Source: Heligmosomoides polygyrus polygyrus (Eukaryota; Nematoda; Chromadorea; Rhabditida; Heligmosomidae). Taken from it: a DNA stretch of 64,000 nt. Below the pieces are notes generated by a model, which was not told where the DNA came from, searched no databases, and was given only the letters and a program-made list of their open reading frames with translations. Below are positions 41,586 to 52,585 of the stretch, piece by piece (positions within the stretch are counted from its first letter, which is position 1; the number at the start of each line of letters is the position of its first letter). The translations under genes and the position numbers were made by a program. Location of the stretch: the NCBI GenBank assembly GCA_947396885.1, contig OX377204.1, positions 7,316,001-7,380,000 of the forward strand, written 5' to 3'.

Positions 41586-42300
41586 CCCGTCGGCTGTCTC
41601 GCTCAATAGGCGGGCGGCTACGGCGCGATCATGTACAGTTTGTGTTGTCTGTTTCTGTGTGTACTCCATCGATGAATACGTGTTGCCGTTTCGTTCCTTA
41701 TATGTCGTCTGCCTTACCCCGAGGGTGCGTGTCTGTTTACCCTACCCAGCGTAGTCAGATGGTTTGTTCAGCTGTTGAAGATGCATTGTTGCGACGGCGT
41801 CTCAGTCGTCGCGTCGTCTATCATTGTTAGACCAAAATCGACTGTAACATGTATGCTCACTGTGCTCATTGTTCCGTGTACATTCGTTCTAAAGGAGTTT
41901 CTAGTGTCCGTTCGTGTGTCTGTGTGTTTGTAATAATGGAGTAATATCGTCAAAGAGACTAGTGTGTTCTTCGTTCGTTACTGAGAGTCACTTACTACAC
42001 GTCTGTTCTTCCTCTCGCTGTGTCTAAAATATTAAGTCAATCATTGTTTCGTCGTTTTGCGTTGTTTCCTCGGCCCTGCTCTCCTCGTTGAAGTGTGGTT
42101 ATCTCATCATTGCACCCATGTCATCATCATCATCACTGTATATGAAGAAGATGTCTTATACAGGATTCTTTATCGTACTGTCGTCTTGTAATACGGTATC
42201 CAATATTGAAGAAGAAGGCAGGCCGAAAGCAGCCAAGAACAAGTGCAGATCTTCTTAGACGGGAGCAAACTCGACTTCTGAAATGAATAGCTTTACGGCG
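41586..42300 (+). other. Probable 3' untranslated region
   Basis: Directly downstream of the stop codon lies about 700 bases of non-repetitive, T/G-rich sequence. I see no canonical AATAAA; nothing else recognisable is present before the CTG-type MITE at 42312. Confidence 0.4.
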
Positions 42301-42311
42301 GCACAGACCTG

Positions 42312-42475
42312 GAACCGGATTCATCAACGACTTACATAACTTTAACAGAGAATTCACAGCGGAAAACTGAGATAACGCGGCTTACCACTCACCATATCGC
42401 TTGATATTCCGCGTTATCTGAGTTTATAGCTGTGAATTCGCTGTTAAAGTTATGTAACTCGTTGATGAACCGACC
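42312..42475. mobile_element. CTG-type palindromic MITE
   Basis: Starts GAACCGGATTCATCAACGAC and ends with the inverse; flanked by CTG at 42309-42311 and 42476-42478. Confidence 0.82.
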
Positions 42476-42518
42476 CTGACGAGTGTTGTACTGCAGCTTC
42501 CCATGATGCGTGATGCTT

Positions 42519-42693
42519 GGCCAGATTCATCAACGACTTACAGAGATTTAACGGAGAAATTACAGCCGAAGCTCCTGAGAATGCCAACGTTTCACCACAC
42601 CGCCTGTTGGAACGTGTTAATTCGCATTTTTTCCTGGAATTTCGGCTGTAATTTCTCCGTTAAATCTCTGTAAGTCGTTCATGAATCCGGCCA
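42519..42693. mobile_element. CTG-type palindromic MITE, no clear duplication
   Basis: GGCCAGATTCATCAACGACT with inverse ATGAATCCGGCC; arms pair but flanks do not match, unlike its relatives. Confidence 0.75.
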
Positions 42694-42710
42694 CACGTAT
42701 AACGTATATA

Positions 42711-43966
42711 CAGGGTGGTCCACATGAAGTGTTACGTGCTACAAAAAGTCCGTCTTCGAAAATACCTATCTTTTTCTGTGGGTTGATGCGGTGTTATTCG
42801 TTCTCTCCGTATCCTTTAGTCCACCTATGACCAGTCTTATTCTCCGTTTCTAGGTAAACATGGTTTCGCTTAGGGATCGTTCAGCAGTAGTCTTCAAAGA
42901 TGCTTAAACTGCATCGGATTCAAGTACACCGCGTCATCCAACGTTTCGAAGAGACTGGAGGGATCTAAAATCGCTCGAGAGGAAGACCACGACGAACTGC
43001 AAGGTCATCTGCCCTTCGAAAGGCCATCAAAGACATGTTACACCGAAATCTTGCAAGAAACAATAGGAAACTAGCTAAGGAGCACAATGTAATTCGTGCA
43101 ACTATGCAGCGACTGACGAGTGATGATCTGTGATTGTATTACTACAAATCTGCCAAGGGACAGCACCTCACGGAAGAACTGAAGGCTTCAAAATTGGAGA
43201 AATGCAGAAAGATGAAGGCCCTTACGCGCGGCGACAAGCGCGACTGATCGTGAGTTCTCTTAACAGACGAGAAGATATTTACCGTCGAACCATTCCAAAA
43301 CGCGCAGAATCAACGGAAACTGCTGCCAAAGGGATCCGCAAGAGCCGTCAACATCGGATGAGCTCGTTTTCCACAGTCCTTGGTAGTATGGGCTGGCCAG
43401 GGCAAGACCATGCTTGTTTTTATTCGAAAAAGTTAAGTTAAAAAGTCAATGCCGAAATCTACGAGAAGCAAATCCTGGAAAATGTGGTAATACCTTGGGC
43501 ACAAGAAAATGTTAAGGACATGAATTGAATCTTCGAGCAAGATTGGGCACCAGCTTACGGTGCCAAGAAGATCTTGGGATGGTGTGAGACCAATCTTCCA
43601 GATTTGTGGAAGAAGGATGTCAGGCCTCCAAACTCGCCCGATCTCAACCCTATAGATTTGGCCATCTGGTCAGTCTTGGAGCAAAAAGGCTGCTCTTTCA
43701 GACACAACTCACTGTATTCGCTGAAAAGAGGTCTGGAGAAGGCATGGGATGAAATTCCACTGGAAATTATCGCGCGCATCCTCAAGAATTTCCAAAAGAG
43801 ATTGCACGTTTGCATTGAAGCTAAAGGAACTCATTCTGAATGTTGTCTATGATATTTTGTGCAGAATTTTCTTGCCTTTCCAATACTCTTACACTTTTCT
43901 TGTTTTAGTTGGTTTGTGCAAAGTTGTATATGGTTTTCCGAGTAACACTTCATGTGGAGCACCCTG
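42711..43966 (+). mobile_element. Tc1/mariner-family element, DD37D type, decayed
   Basis: Ends are CAGGGTGGTCCACATGAAG and the inverted CTTCATGTGGAGCACCCTG, flanked by TA (42709-42710, 43967-43968); 24 of the terminal 25 bases pair. The length of 1256 bp is near full size for mariner. The N-terminal part from 42859 is broken by stops and frameshifts. The C-terminal 92 codons are open: IFEQDWAPAYGAKKILGW holds the second Asp and RPPNSPDLNPIDLAIW the third, with 37 residues between, so DD37D (maT-like). Confidence 0.85.
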
Positions 43967-44000
43967 TAGTTCTGCTTCTTCTACTGCATACACTAAACTG

Positions 44001-44157
44001 AGGTGGGATTCATCAACGACTTACGTAACTGAACTGTAAGCGATGAGCTCAGATAACGCGGCTTATCAAGCGATATTGTGAGCGATAAGCGCGTTATCTA
44101 AGCTCTTCGCTTACAATTTTCCGTTAAAGTTACGTAAGTCGTTGATGAATCCGTCCC
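44001..44157. mobile_element. CTG-type palindromic MITE
   Basis: GGATTCATCAACGACTTACG near the start and inverse at the end; flanked by CTG at 43998-44000 and 44158-44160. Only 32 bases past the DD37D element. Confidence 0.82.
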
Positions 44158-44564
44158 CTGGGCAATACGTTAGATGGGTGGAAGCGGAGGCACAATACCG
44201 GCCGTCTCTCATGGTCTTCGGGCGAGAAAAGCGCAGAAAACGCCTCTTCGCCGCTTTTTGATAGCGCTTCGAAAAATCGATAATTGGGCTCAGCTTAGAT
44301 TGATTTACACGATAAAGTTAATAACTCCCAATAAGTATTGAGAAGGTTGATCTGATGACCTTGGTTTTGGTCGGCGGAACGGGGCTCACACTCGCGGGAG
44401 ATATTAGGTCGATCGGAAAGTCTGGCAACAGTTTACGCTATCAGCTGTTAAATTTGTTAAAGCTCTTACAGTACTTATCTGGTGTGGTGACGTCACAGCA
44501 CATTCTCGAAGCTTCCTCAAGCATACCAAATAAGGTCTCGTCGAGTAGGAATACAGCAACAATG

Positions 44565-45190
44565 TCAACGATAAGCAGCAGCATCCTACGACCTATCGGC
44601 TACTACGAATTTCTTCAAGGCCATTCCGCAAGGACTGCAGCATCCAACATCTGCGCTGCATTCAAGGAGGAAGTCATTCACTATGCCACAGTGGCCCGTT
44701 GGCATCAGCGCTTCAAAGCTGGAGATATCTCTCTCGAAGATCGACCTCGTTCCGGACGCCCCTCTGTTGGGCCCTGAAGGCATATTTTGCTGGGAGTTGC
44801 TGGATAGTGAGACCACAGTCACGCATCTGTCTACGCTACCCAGTTCCAGAGCTTGGCCGACGCCATGCGCCAAAAACGTTCAGGACGGGAAAATGTCTAC
44901 CTGCTGCACGACAACGCGCGTCCTCATGTCGCAAAAGTGAGTGAAATCTAGGAGTTAGGCTGGAAAGTTCTTCCCATCCACCGTACTCTCCAGACCTCGC
45001 TCCTTCTGACTACCACCTGCTCAGAGCTATGAAGTAGCATCTTCAAGGTAGAGAGTTCGACGATCGACGTCAAGTGGAGGTTTCTGAATTCTTTTCCTCA
45101 CATCCCTCGGAATTCTGACGGAAAGGAATTGAAAGGCTGCCTGAAAGATGGCACAAGATCTTAGACTTGGATAGGGAATATATCGTGGAC
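44565..45190 (+). pseudogene. mariner transposase pseudogene with internal deletion
   Basis: 44568-44775 gives the N-terminal helix-turn-helix (RTAASNICAAFKEEVIHYAT, then RWHQRFKAGDISLEDRPRSG). The central catalytic part is missing; 44875-44940 resumes with VYLLHDNARPHVAK (second Asp). Decayed C-terminal parts follow (SDYHLLRAMK, GREFDDRRQVEV, SEFFSSHPSEF, GIERLPERWHKILD). Both halves match the classic mariner layout; no terminal repeats are visible. Confidence 0.78.
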
Positions 45191-45563
45191 TGAGTTTTTG
45201 TATATTGTATTGTATTGTATCGTACAATAATATTGTTGTGATAGTGTCGCAAGACTTCGGTCAACCCAATAACTGCATCGCAAGTGCGCTCATAAAGCAT
45301 TAGCAAAGAACTAAGCAGGGGACTACATGAAGTGTAGGTCTGATCCAGCGATACAATGCGTATGGGCAAAAGCGTCTCCCGCTCAGGAGTAACAATATGC
45401 AAGCATCTTGACCCGAGCACAACTTTGAGCAGGGTTACGACCCGTGCAAGCTGCATCCTTGAAACGGAATGGTGGAGCAGGAGGGGAGGCTGATATCTTA
45501 TCACCCTTGAGTTCATCGTTCTCTACAAACCGGGGCGACCGAGTGGGTAGCGTGGCAGACTTA

Positions 45564-45665
45564 AGGCCCCCACACACTTCTGCGGCAACGCCGCTCGGCG
45601 CTACGGTCCCTGCCTTATGGTTAAGGATAGGGCCGCGGCATTGCCCCAGAAGAGTGCGGGGGCCT
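45564..45665. mobile_element. Short GC-rich TTA-type MITE
   Basis: AGGCCCCCACACACTTCTGC with inverse CAGAAGAGTGCGGGGGCCT; TTA at 45561-45563 and 45666-45668. Confidence 0.8.
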
Positions 45666-45668
45666 TTA

Positions 45669-45808
45669 GCCCTAGTTTATACGTCAATCGCTGCGCGGCG
45701 CGGCACCATAATCAGGATAGATATCGACCGCACGGCGCGACAAATCAACATCCATGGCAATCGTGATGCCGCGCCGCGTGGCGGCACAAGCCTAGCTTAT
45801 ACTAGGGC
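45669..45808. mobile_element. TWA-type hairpin MITE stacked on the previous one
   Basis: GCCCTAGTTTATACGTCAAT with inverse AGCTTATACTAGGGC; TTA at 45666-45668 (shared with the neighbour) and 45809-45811. Confidence 0.8.
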
Positions 45809-46792
45809 TTAAGCGAAAGGTTAGAGGTTTGGATCCTGCATCGGGCATGTCTTCTGCATTTTCACAAACTTCATTCTCATTCTACGGGTACATGCACTGA
45901 CAGTAGAGCAGGTAAACACAGGTTTACATTACTTCAGATGTCGAGATTCTGAGAATCTATGAGTCAAAATTTAGAATTTACTGATTTAAAACGCTGATCT
46001 ATGACTACATTTCTTCTAGTCATACAAAAAGCATCTGCTGCGGAGAAATGGATATTTGGGTTGAATAGTTAGGTCATGTGATAATTCCGATGTTTTCCGG
46101 TGTTTTGGCTCCTCTTTTTTTCTGGCAAAAGCGATTTTTGCTTTTTGTTTTCTGGGAAGATTTTGAAAATTCCCGCCCATCCCTGTTTCCGATGGATGAA
46201 GAAGTCACGCTTCGAGCAGCATAGACAGAAGAAAGCACCTAGAAGTCCGGTATTAATTCCGTCCATACCTAGGAGCGCCGCAGCCGCACAAGAAGTCACG
46301 GAAGGTGATCGAATATTGGCACTCTACTACGCCTTTTATCTACTTTCGAAATATCATGAAGAAACCAGTTTCCAGAAATTTCCACTAGGTCGCAGGTTCC
46401 GCAACTGTTTTCTCAATATTATATGCAACCCTGTGCTAAGTCGGCTCTGAAGCTCCAGTGCTGACGCTACACGAAAGTTCTAAACCCAGTCATAGCGGAA
46501 TAGAGCCTAAATGCCTCGTACCATAACATCGTGGATTATTCTGGGTGTTCTTGAGAAGCGGTCATGCGTGAAAGAACGCGGCAACTTCGGTATCCCAACC
46601 AGACTCTGAAGAAAAATTGCCATGACATTGGAACAGGGAACTCTTTGGCGTACACAGCATTGAAGACGCATTCTATTACTCTGGATTATCCCTTCAGGGA
46701 AAGAAACTAACTGGCATCTTTTTAAAGTACAGTTTTGTGTTTTCTAGGTCACGCTGATTGCAGAAATGGTTCTTTGAACCATGATATGAGGG

Positions 46793-46920
46793 GACGTTCA
46801 GAGCTTCATCGCGGCGCTGCGCGACGGAATGGTAATTATGCATATCGATCGGACAGCGCGAATAATCGATATGAGAGATTATCATTAATCCCTCCGCGAT
46901 CGCAGTCTGAACATCCCCGT
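46793..46920. repeat. Hairpin MITE, GTTCAGA ends
   Basis: GGGGACGTTCAGAGCTTCATCGCGG region pairs with CCGCGATCGCAGTCTGAACATCCCC; the centre holds inverted ATCGATCG-like sequence. Confidence 0.6.
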
Positions 46921-46924
46921 ATTG

Positions 46925-47645
46925 CCTGTTCATAATTCACGACAAGAGCGACTCGTCGGCGGTGCAAAACATGCATATCGATTAAAACCGGGCGCGAGCC
47001 GGCGAAAAGTGTTCATACTCGAGCGACGGCGCTGTCGCTCCAATCGCTCCAGTCGCTGTTGTCGCCTGCCCATACTTGCGCGCGCTGTGCTCCCGTCGCT
47101 ACCGTTGCCCGTGCAAAACATGCAAATCGATCGCGCGCCGTAAGGGCTGTTCATACTTCGCGACAGGAGCAACTGGTGCGACTGGAGCGACGGGTGTAGT
47201 GTGGTGTACGTAAATAATTGCGTACTCCACACTCCGTCCGCGACAAATGTAGTGTGAATGCGTAATTATTTACGTACACCACACCACATCCGTCGCCCCA
47301 GTCGCTCTAGTCGTTCTTGTCGCTCTTGTCGCTCTTGTTGCTCTTGTCACGAAGTAGGAACAGGCCCTAAGTGCTCATACTCGAGCGCCGGCGCTGTCGC
47401 TCCAGTCGCTTTTGTCGCTGCAGTCGCCTGTCCATACTTGCGCGCGCTGTGCTCTCGTCGCTACCGTCGCCCGTGCAAAACATGCATATCGATTGAAACC
47501 GGGCGCGAGCCGCCGAAAAGTGTTCATACTCGAAACGGCGCTGTCGCTCCAATCGCTCCAGTCGCTGCTGTCGCCTGTTTATACTTCCACGCTCTGCGCT
47601 CTCGTCGCTCTTGTCGCTGCTGTCGCAAAGTGTGAACAGGCCCGT
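46925..47645 (+). repeat. Tandem array of about 150-bp GTCGCT-rich units, interrupted by a MITE
   Basis: Three units share GTGTTCATACTCGAGCG, CAGTCGCTGTTGTCGCCTG-like tracts and CGTGCAAAACATGCATATCG. The outer ends GCCTGTTCATAATTC and GTGTGAACAGGCCC suggest the array expanded inside a GTTCATACT-type MITE. The Arg/Ser-rich frames here are artefacts of GTCGCT repeats. Confidence 0.7.
47144..47367. mobile_element. TWA-type hairpin MITE nested in the tandem array
   Basis: GGGCTGTTCATACTTCGCGA with inverse CACGAAGTAGGAACAGGCCC; TAA at 47141-47143 and 47368-47370. Confidence 0.82.
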
Positions 47646-47755
47646 AAACAGCTTAATTTCAGAGTCACCGAAAACCATGCCTCAATAGCCGATTTTCCCT
47701 GTATTCGTCGATGTGTCTCCTTAATGTTTGCCAAGTGAAACTACTGGCAACTCAC

Positions 47756-48305
47756 CGCCACTCAATTTGGAACCTTGCTTTTTCTTGTGTATCTCCCTCG
47801 GAGGCGACATGTCCATGCCCAGCACCCTCTCAGAATGTCGAACTCTTCGCTTTTGTGAAGATTTGGCTTTCCGAGAACCACACATGTATCTCTTACTCGA
47901 CGACTTGCAAGGACTGAGACTCGGCTTCGATTTCTTCGACTTTTCGGAGTTGTTTGACTTATGCGATTTGTCTGATGTATACGACTTGTCCGATTTGCTC
48001 GATAACCCCACTCGGCGGCTAGAAGCTGAGCCTGGTCGTGATGCGTATGGTGAATTTCCTTTTCTACCCGATTTGGTACTCCTTTCACTTGCTGTCGTTC
48101 CACAGATGCAGTGCCGCTTTTCCTTCGCAGCGGTTAATTTTGGAGACTCATTGGACTTGGTCTTTTGTGTTTTAGCTCGCATACTCTGAGAATTCGACGA
48201 CGATGGTTTCGATGATGACTTGGGCGCTCCCCGCCCGGAGTATGAGGCGTCACTTATTTGCAGGTCATGGTCTCGACTTGATCTGTTTGCATGCGGAGGA
48301 GTGGG
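47756..48305 (-). CDS. Ser/Lys-rich internal exon of an unidentified gene
   Basis: On the - strand a 550-base frame is bounded by AAGTTTCAG (acceptor ending at 48306) and GGCG|GTGAGTT (donor starting at 47755). It encodes about 183 residues rich in Ser, Lys and Arg, with irregular repeats of the type SDKSYTSDKSHKSNNSEKSK and one CGSRKAKSSQKRR basic block. Low-complexity Ser/Lys tails of this kind occur in nuclear, chromatin or RNA-processing proteins, but no domain is visible and no function is assigned. It enters in phase 0 and leaves in phase 1. I could not place its neighbouring exons; they may lie outside the window or beyond repeats. The opposite strand is also open for 153 codons but lacks matching splice sites. 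Confidence 0.6.
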
Positions 48306-48404
48306 CTGAAACTTCACTTCTACACACGAGATCGAAAAGTTGTCGAAAAAAGGACTACTTTAGGTGCACCGTAGTGCTGAACCGATGACGAATATAGCAA
48401 TACC

Positions 48405-48450
48405 AGACGTTCAGCGGCCTCGCGGCCGCCAAACGTCTGGTTGGGACTTC
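48405..48450. repeat. Strong GC hairpin
   Basis: CCAGACGTTCAGCGGCC and GGCCGCCAAACGTCTGG pair around a CTCGC loop. Found alone, between the Ser/Lys exon and its upstream side. Confidence 0.6.
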
Positions 48451-49064
48451 GCCCCCAAACCCCGAGAATAGAACATCCCCAATGTTCCTTCTTTCTTGCT
48501 TAGGCCTTCTTACTTTTAGTAACTTTTACTTTCAGTAAAAAATGGTTCTACTATACAGATTAGTGCAACGGGATATGGTGATCTTCACGGCTCCTATGAA
48601 GTCCATCCACCCTCTATCGCATGTACACGATTTTTTCTCCGATATGTCCGTCCTCTATGTGGCGAGAAGCAGATAATAAGAGTCCCAATCCGAAGTGCTT
48701 AATCTGCAGAAAAATAATTAAAATTATTCGATATTGATCGACTCCTCCGAATCCCATAGTCACCCTCCCTACCTCCCCCCTACCCGCTAATACTTCCTTA
48801 TATATGTGCTGATGAGAGTGAGAGTCAGCCAAGCACTCACATGTGACACTGAGCCCCGACTCACGTGTCACCATCTTGCCACAATGTCTATGACCCGTTT
48901 TCAGAAACCCGGCGCACATTGAACGATATTGAGGGAAACTGGTCTGTTCCCCTTACTCCCCCTCTGGTGGTCCCCTTAACTGATCCCCTCTTCACTGGTC
49001 GCCTCATACTGGTCCTCTTACTCGGAATCCCAATGCACGTTCGAAGACGTCAATAGAAATTGTG

Positions 49065-49240
49065 AATTAGGTGGAGTCCGTGTCTGCGACGCGTCTTCTG
49101 AATCCCTGCGTACGTTGCGCGACGTCTGCGACACGTCTTCTGAATCCCAACGCACGTTGTACGACGTCCGCGCCACGTCTTCTGAATACCTACGACGTTG
49201 GACGACATCTGCAGCACGTCTTCTGTCATCCTCATCCATA
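49065..49240 (-). repeat. Tandem GATTCAGAAGACG-type repeat
   Basis: Three to four units of about 55-60 bases, each with ACGTCTTCTGAATCC on the + strand. The - strand frame with RNVRWDSEDVSQTS units is a translation of this repeat. Confidence 0.65.
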
Positions 49241-49417
49241 CCCTGACGCGTTTCCCCTGAATATATCGTAAACTTGGCTGATCCGCCTGTCATTTGCTTT
49301 ACTGTAGCGCTTAAAGCGAGTGCACTAGATGCGAAAACATAATCTGCCGACAGTCTATAACATGCCTCGCGCTTGTAATCGAACACACAAAGTTAAGGTA
49401 ACAGATGGGCGCGTTAA

Positions 49418-50790
49418 TATCAGGATTTCACCGTGTGTTGCGCAAATGATTCCAAAATTTTCGCTATAAACAGCTGTGCTTCTCTCCAGGAAGCGCTGAA
49501 CGCATTACGAAGCTGGTCGATAAAATGGCAACTTGATATCTCTCTCGAAAAGACGTCAATAATGTGTATCGGGAGAAGACACCCTCCTAACCCTAACTTT
49601 CACATTGGAGGCCACCAGTTGGCCATTTCGAAGTCAGTGCGAGACCTTGGCGTTGTATACAGTGACAGGCTTTCATATGAAGAATACATTGAGAAGATCG
49701 TATGTTTGACTTATACAAGGTCTAGCTTTATACTACGAGCCTTCAAAACGCGAAACATGAGAGCCCTAATGAAACTTTTCGAAGCCTATGTCAGGCCAAT
49801 TCTTGAGTACTGCACACCATTGTGGTCTCCTTCACAAGTGCAATATATATCGAAAGTCGAGAATGTTCAAAGAAAGTTCACTAGGGATATTTTCGCAAGA
49901 AATGGTCAATTCAATTCCAGTTATCGTGAGCGCTTGAACCAGTTAAGTTGTAGTTCTCTGCAGCTAAGACGAATGGTATACGACCTGAGCTTTCTGTTTA
50001 AACTACTCATGGGTTATTTCAACTTGGGCTGTGATCTGCCTCTCACAATTTCTCAGTCTGTTAGTCGAACCAGAGGTCATCACCAACGTGTGGTTCCAGG
50101 AAGGGTCCGTACGCAGCTGTATCAGTATTCCTTTTGGTGCCGAGTATCAAGCACGTGGAATCAGCTCCCGCGTTCCTTACTCATGTCATCGTCTCCAGAA
50201 AGCTTCGCCCAACGAGTTGAAGACTTCTTGAAACACAGGGGTCTTTTTTGACTTCAGCATTTACTCTTTAGTTTTATCATTTCTGGCATTTCAGGCGATT
50301 TCGCTGGCGAAGCGAGCTTTTCGTATTCATGTGCATGTCTTTCATATTCATTTGTAAATTCCTCCATGTATCATGAGAACTTTGCACCTTTTCACCGTAA
50401 GATTTGTAGGGGAGTCCTGACGAAAACTCGTGCTGGCTGCGGTGTTGTTGGCGGGCCTACTAAGTTGGTACCCGGAGTCTCTTCAACTGGACTTGCAGTG
50501 CTGGCGGCCCACTGCCCTTCATCACCAATCCGCAAGCGCGTACCGAGCGAACGTTAATCTATGGTGCTCTCCCCAGAAATGCTCTATTTACTAGTAGTGC
50601 TCTATTTACAAGTAGTCGCCGGATGTTCGTTTATTACATTTTTTTTGCCCATCTGTTTGTGAAATGCTGTTCTTGCGTTGTTCTTCTGTTAAAATTATCA
50701 GCCATTTGTCTTCAACTTCATATTGCTTCTGCTTTTGTTCCTGTCGCTGATAATAAACTTATTATTATTATTATTATTATTAAATGTGGT
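49418..50790 (+). pseudogene. CR1/L2-like non-LTR retrotransposon, 3' half
   Basis: A 272-codon frame (49433-50251) covers the end of a reverse transcriptase: the catalytic box reads CANDSKIF where YADD is expected, followed by LEKTSIMCIGRR, a thumb region with VRDLGVVYSDRLSYEE, YVRPILEYCTPLWSP and a C-terminal SSTWNQLPRSLL typical of CR1/L2/T1-type elements. The 3' region ends in a TTA/ATT microsatellite (50755-50782), the usual end for such elements. It is 5'-truncated and has lost one catalytic Asp (D to N), so it is probably inactive. Confidence 0.85.
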
Positions 50791-51367
50791 TGATCCTAGA
50801 ACAGTGCAAGAAATTTGAGTCATCAGTCAAAGCAATGCCGTAGTGATTGAGAGCGAGTTCTCCGGAGTCGTAGGCGGCGTGTGGGGATTCGGAAGACGTG
50901 TGTGTGTTCTCGTCTCGGTCATTCCGATGACGTCGTGCTTGATCTTCCTGGATTGCATCATCAGGTAATCGACGGATGATACTATCCAAGCGTGCGGGCG
51001 TTGTAAGTACAGATCGTTATCGTAGTTCTTCTCAATTTGGCAGCCTGGTTAGGCCCTGAGATTTTAGCAGCCTCTCCGTACTCGTCCTTCATATCGCTGC
51101 AGAAATGGGGGATCTTTCGGGGTCAGGGGAATGAGGCCCTTTAGTGTTGCTGTGTTTGACGGGAGTACACACGGGTAGTCAGGCGCTTTCGGGCGGGCAG
51201 CCGGCCAGACTGCCCGAAGGGACAGGACGAGACTTTTCAGGCGGCCTTGAATCGCCCTATGATGTACTATCAGTCTAAGCTTTTGGCCGGGTCGACACAG
51301 ATACAATCCGAGTAGGCGCGAACACGTCCACACACTGTGAGAGTATGAACATGCCACGCCCACACAA

Positions 51368-52585
51368 TACAGGGTGTCTCAAAAAAGGTATACACTGTTT
51401 GAAAGATGATAACTTTGCTCACAATAAAGGTACTGAAGAAGTTAAGGGTCATATGAAAGCAAGGAAAAATAGAAACTTTCTGACATATGAGCTGCATGGA
51501 ATGCGCCATGCGCTCGTCTGAAAGTTTGCATTTTGCACACTATTGATTATGTTTTGCTTGAATATATGTTATACCTTCTGCACAGAGTGCCCGTTGTGAT
51601 TGATTTGCGTTTCTTCTAGGCTCAAAACTTAAAACACCCTATGGTTTGCGGAAAAGGCAGAATATCCCAAAAATGCACATATGTTTGAAACGTACTAACA
51701 GTGCTGCTAGTGAAGCATTTGAAGATGCTTGAGGCTCATATGAAAGCACAGAGTAACGAGATTTCTCAGACGTGCAAGAAGGCAAGATTGTGCCATGCTC
51801 CCGCTCGAAACCTTACACTCCAGACTCGATTGATTGTGCATGGGCTGAATACCTGTTACAATCTTGTTACTACATGGCCAGATTAACCTGTACTGTGCTT
51901 CTTTTAACGTTTAGGACTTGAAAATCATGTGAAAGACACGTGACATGCGAGTTTATAGATAGCACGATTTAGATGTGAGCAGGAGCCCCATATTCCAAGA
52001 CGGGTTCTGTAAACTTGCGAATAGATATTCAAGGTGAGTGGAGAGGTTAATCGTCATAAGGGCAGCTACTGGACGACGCATAACGTTAAAAGAAGCACAC
52101 CACAGGTTAAATGGCCAAGTAGTAACAATATTATAACAGGCATTCAGCCCATGCACAATCAATCGAGTCTGAAATGCAAAGTTTCAGGCAGAGGCATGGC
52201 ACAATCTTGCCTACTTGCACGTCTTAGAAATCTCGTTACTCTGTGCTTTCATATGAGCCTCAATCATCGGCAAATGCTTCACTAGAAGCAATGTTAGAAC
52301 GTTTCAAGCAGTATTCGCATTTTTTGGGATACACTGTCTTTTCCGCAAACCATAGTGCCTTTTTAAGTTTTAAACCCTAAAAGAGTCGCAAATCAATCGA
52401 AGCGCAATCAATCGTGTGTAAAATGCAAACTTTCAAACGAGTGCATGGCGCATTCCATGCTGCTCATATGTCAGAAAATTTCTGTTTTTTCAGGCTTTCA
52501 TATGAGCCCTTAACTTCTTCAGTACCTTTATTGTGAGCAAAGTTATCATCTTTCGAACAATGTATACATTTTTTGAGACACCCTG
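51368..52585. mobile_element. 1.2-kb foldback element derived from a mariner-like transposon
   Basis: Ends CAGGGTGTCTCAAAAAA and TTTTTTGAGACACCCTG, flanked by TA (51366-51367, 52586-52587). The two arms, about 51368-51950 and 52045-52585, are inverted copies nearly throughout, so the element is one long hairpin. The unpaired centre (about 51960-52080) carries a decayed transposase piece that matches the better copy at 39957-40060. No other coding capacity is present. Confidence 0.85.

Larger units (their letters stand above)
45533..45848 (+). repeat. tRNA-like sequence split by two MITEs
   Basis: The halves GGCGACCGAGTGGGTAGCG...GCAGACTTA (to 45563) and AGCGAAAGGTTAGAGG, GTTTGGATCCTGC (45812 on) read continuously as a tRNA-Leu-like sequence once the two TTA-flanked MITEs are removed. 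Probably a tRNA-derived repeat; gene identity is uncertain. Confidence 0.5.

Noticed and set aside
42133..42282. Possible terminal exon for the - strand Ser/Lys gene after TTCATTTCAG
   Set aside because: The acceptor is good, but the phase-compatible frame closes after only a few codons and the intron would be 5.5 kb; not enough support.
46100..46450. 116-codon + strand frame
   Set aside because: Composition is not repetitive and it might be an exon, but I see no convincing acceptor/donor pair or domain.
46925..47680. Arg/Ser-rich frames resembling SR proteins
   Set aside because: They result from GTCGCT/AGCGAC tandem repeats in MITEs and are open in several frames and both strands.
47728..48189. 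153-codon + strand frame opposite the Ser/Lys exon
   Set aside because: It is the antisense of a Ser/Lys-rich exon that has good splice sites; the + frame has none.
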